Part shown: one piece after another, positions 63,470 to 64,000 of the stretch | Layout: each line of letters begins with the position of its first letter | Position numbering within the stretch: position 1 is the first letter of the stretch | Origin: Serratia symbiotica | GTDB taxonomy: Bacteria; Pseudomonadota; Gammaproteobacteria; Enterobacterales; Enterobacteriaceae | Length of the DNA stretch: 64,000 nucleotides | Direction: 5' to 3' | Assembly: GCF_000821185.2 (NCBI RefSeq) | Contig: NZ_CP050855.1 | Span: forward strand, 434,001 to 498,000 | Program-made: the position numbers and the translations under genes | The notes under the pieces: model-generated | Database searches by the model: none | What the model was told of the DNA's origin: nothing | What the model saw: the letters and a program-made list of their open reading frames with translations, nothing else

Positions 63470-64000
63470 ACATTTACAGTTTAGATGATTCTAAAAATAA
63501 TGAACGTGATTTTATCAATCATACGATAAAGTTGATAATTCCCGAAATCGAGGCTTCAGGGCTTTTATCACCAAAGGTTATAAAAATTCTTAACGATGCC
63601 ATTTCTTATTCTATTCCTAACAATGGGAATGCGTATGATATATTTGAGAGTCTTTTGGTTTGGATTGAAAGTGCGGCCTTAAAAGAAATAAAATTCAAAA
63701 TACAGCGAGTTTCCTCTGTTATAAAAACAAATGACTCATCTGATCATTTGCCTGATTTTACCACTCTTTTAAGGGATGTTCAGGTTATGAGTAAAGAATA
63801 CTCTGTTCCATTTAATGAGAGTGAGATGAATGCATTTTCTACAAGCCTTTACTTACGGACAACAGGTATGACTATACAAGCTGATAACCTGCTTACTGTC
63901 ATTGTTAACGGTTTGGTAAGGCGAATTTATTTGGATTATTTCAAGGTTAGGTTTGGAAAGAATATATCATTACTTCTTTTATCACGTTCTTCTACTGACG
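63466..64000 (+). CDS. Unknown island gene, 3' end outside window
   Basis: ATG overlaps the integrase stop (ATGA). The frame stays open to the window end: at least 178 residues, MNIYSLDDSKNNERDFINHT at the start. It is A/T-rich and mostly helical, with TIKLIIPEIEASGLLSPKVI. Not recognised. Coupling to the integrase suggests a function in the island's maintenance or recombination control. Confidence 0.75.
   Translation, partial: MNIYSLDDSKNNERDFINHTIKLIIPEIEASGLLSPKVIKILNDAISYSIPNNGNAYDIFESLLVWIESAALKEIKFKIQRVSSVIKTNDSSDHLPDFTTLLRDVQVMSKEYSVPFNESEMNAFSTSLYLRTTGMTIQADNLLTVIVNGLVRRIYLDYFKVRFGKNISLLLLSRSSTD

Overview
The window is a piece of an Enterobacterales chromosome. The ribosomal and housekeeping genes (rnr, rlmB, rpsF-priB-rpsR-rplI, fklB, cysQ) are close in sequence to those of Serratia/Yersinia-type bacteria. 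The load of insertion sequences, a decayed ytfB, frameshifted and nonsense-interrupted accessory genes and several nested mobile elements suggest a host-associated Serratia-like lineage; the genus is inference from remembered protein families, not a search result.

Layout. 1-6.9 kb: conserved core (3' part of rnr, rlmB, the S6-PriB-S18-L9 operon, decayed ytfB with a small TA-flanked inverted-repeat element, fklB, cysQ). 6.9-8.9 kb: remains of a group II intron reverse transcriptase and the 3' part of an IS256-family element. 8.886-42.376 kb: a Mu-like transposable prophage of about 33.5 kb, inserted inside that IS256-family transposase gene, whose 5' part reappears at 42.38-42.66 kb; ttctt flanks both ends. 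The prophage runs repressor / ner / transposase A / B / early accessory genes / gemA / mor / lysis / terminase-portal-head / protease-capsid / sheath-tube-tape measure / baseplate / tail fibre, then a cargo acyltransferase and a Dam-type methyltransferase at the right end. Three copies of a TACCCACTACGCC motif precede the lysis, protease-head and distal baseplate operons, where Mu has its late promoters. Frameshifts in the tape-measure gene make the prophage probably unable to form infectious particles.

42.7-47.2 kb: an FGL-type chaperone-usher fimbrial operon (minus strand) with a 9-G tract that puts the chaperone out of frame. 47.2-51.1 kb: one end and the tniA-tniB-tniQ genes of a Tn402/Tn5053-type transposon, all decayed, whose tniQ is fused in frame to the C-terminal part of an HExxH protein. 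This is followed by a 2OG-Fe(II) oxygenase and a divergent MFS transporter with one nonsense codon: a possible peptide- or small-molecule-modifying cluster cut by the transposon. 53.9-55 kb: truncated IS3-family element. 55.3-58.5 kb: trimeric autotransporter adhesin and a following lipoprotein. 58.5-61 kb: hairpin-rich DNA, a tyrosine recombinase without its catalytic tyrosine, and scraps of phage genes. 61-61.75 kb: orphan contact-dependent toxin C-terminus with its putative immunity gene. 61.8 kb to the end: a 45-bp 3' fragment of tRNA-Ile(CAU) (ileX) as attachment site, an integrase and the first cargo gene of an island running beyond the window.
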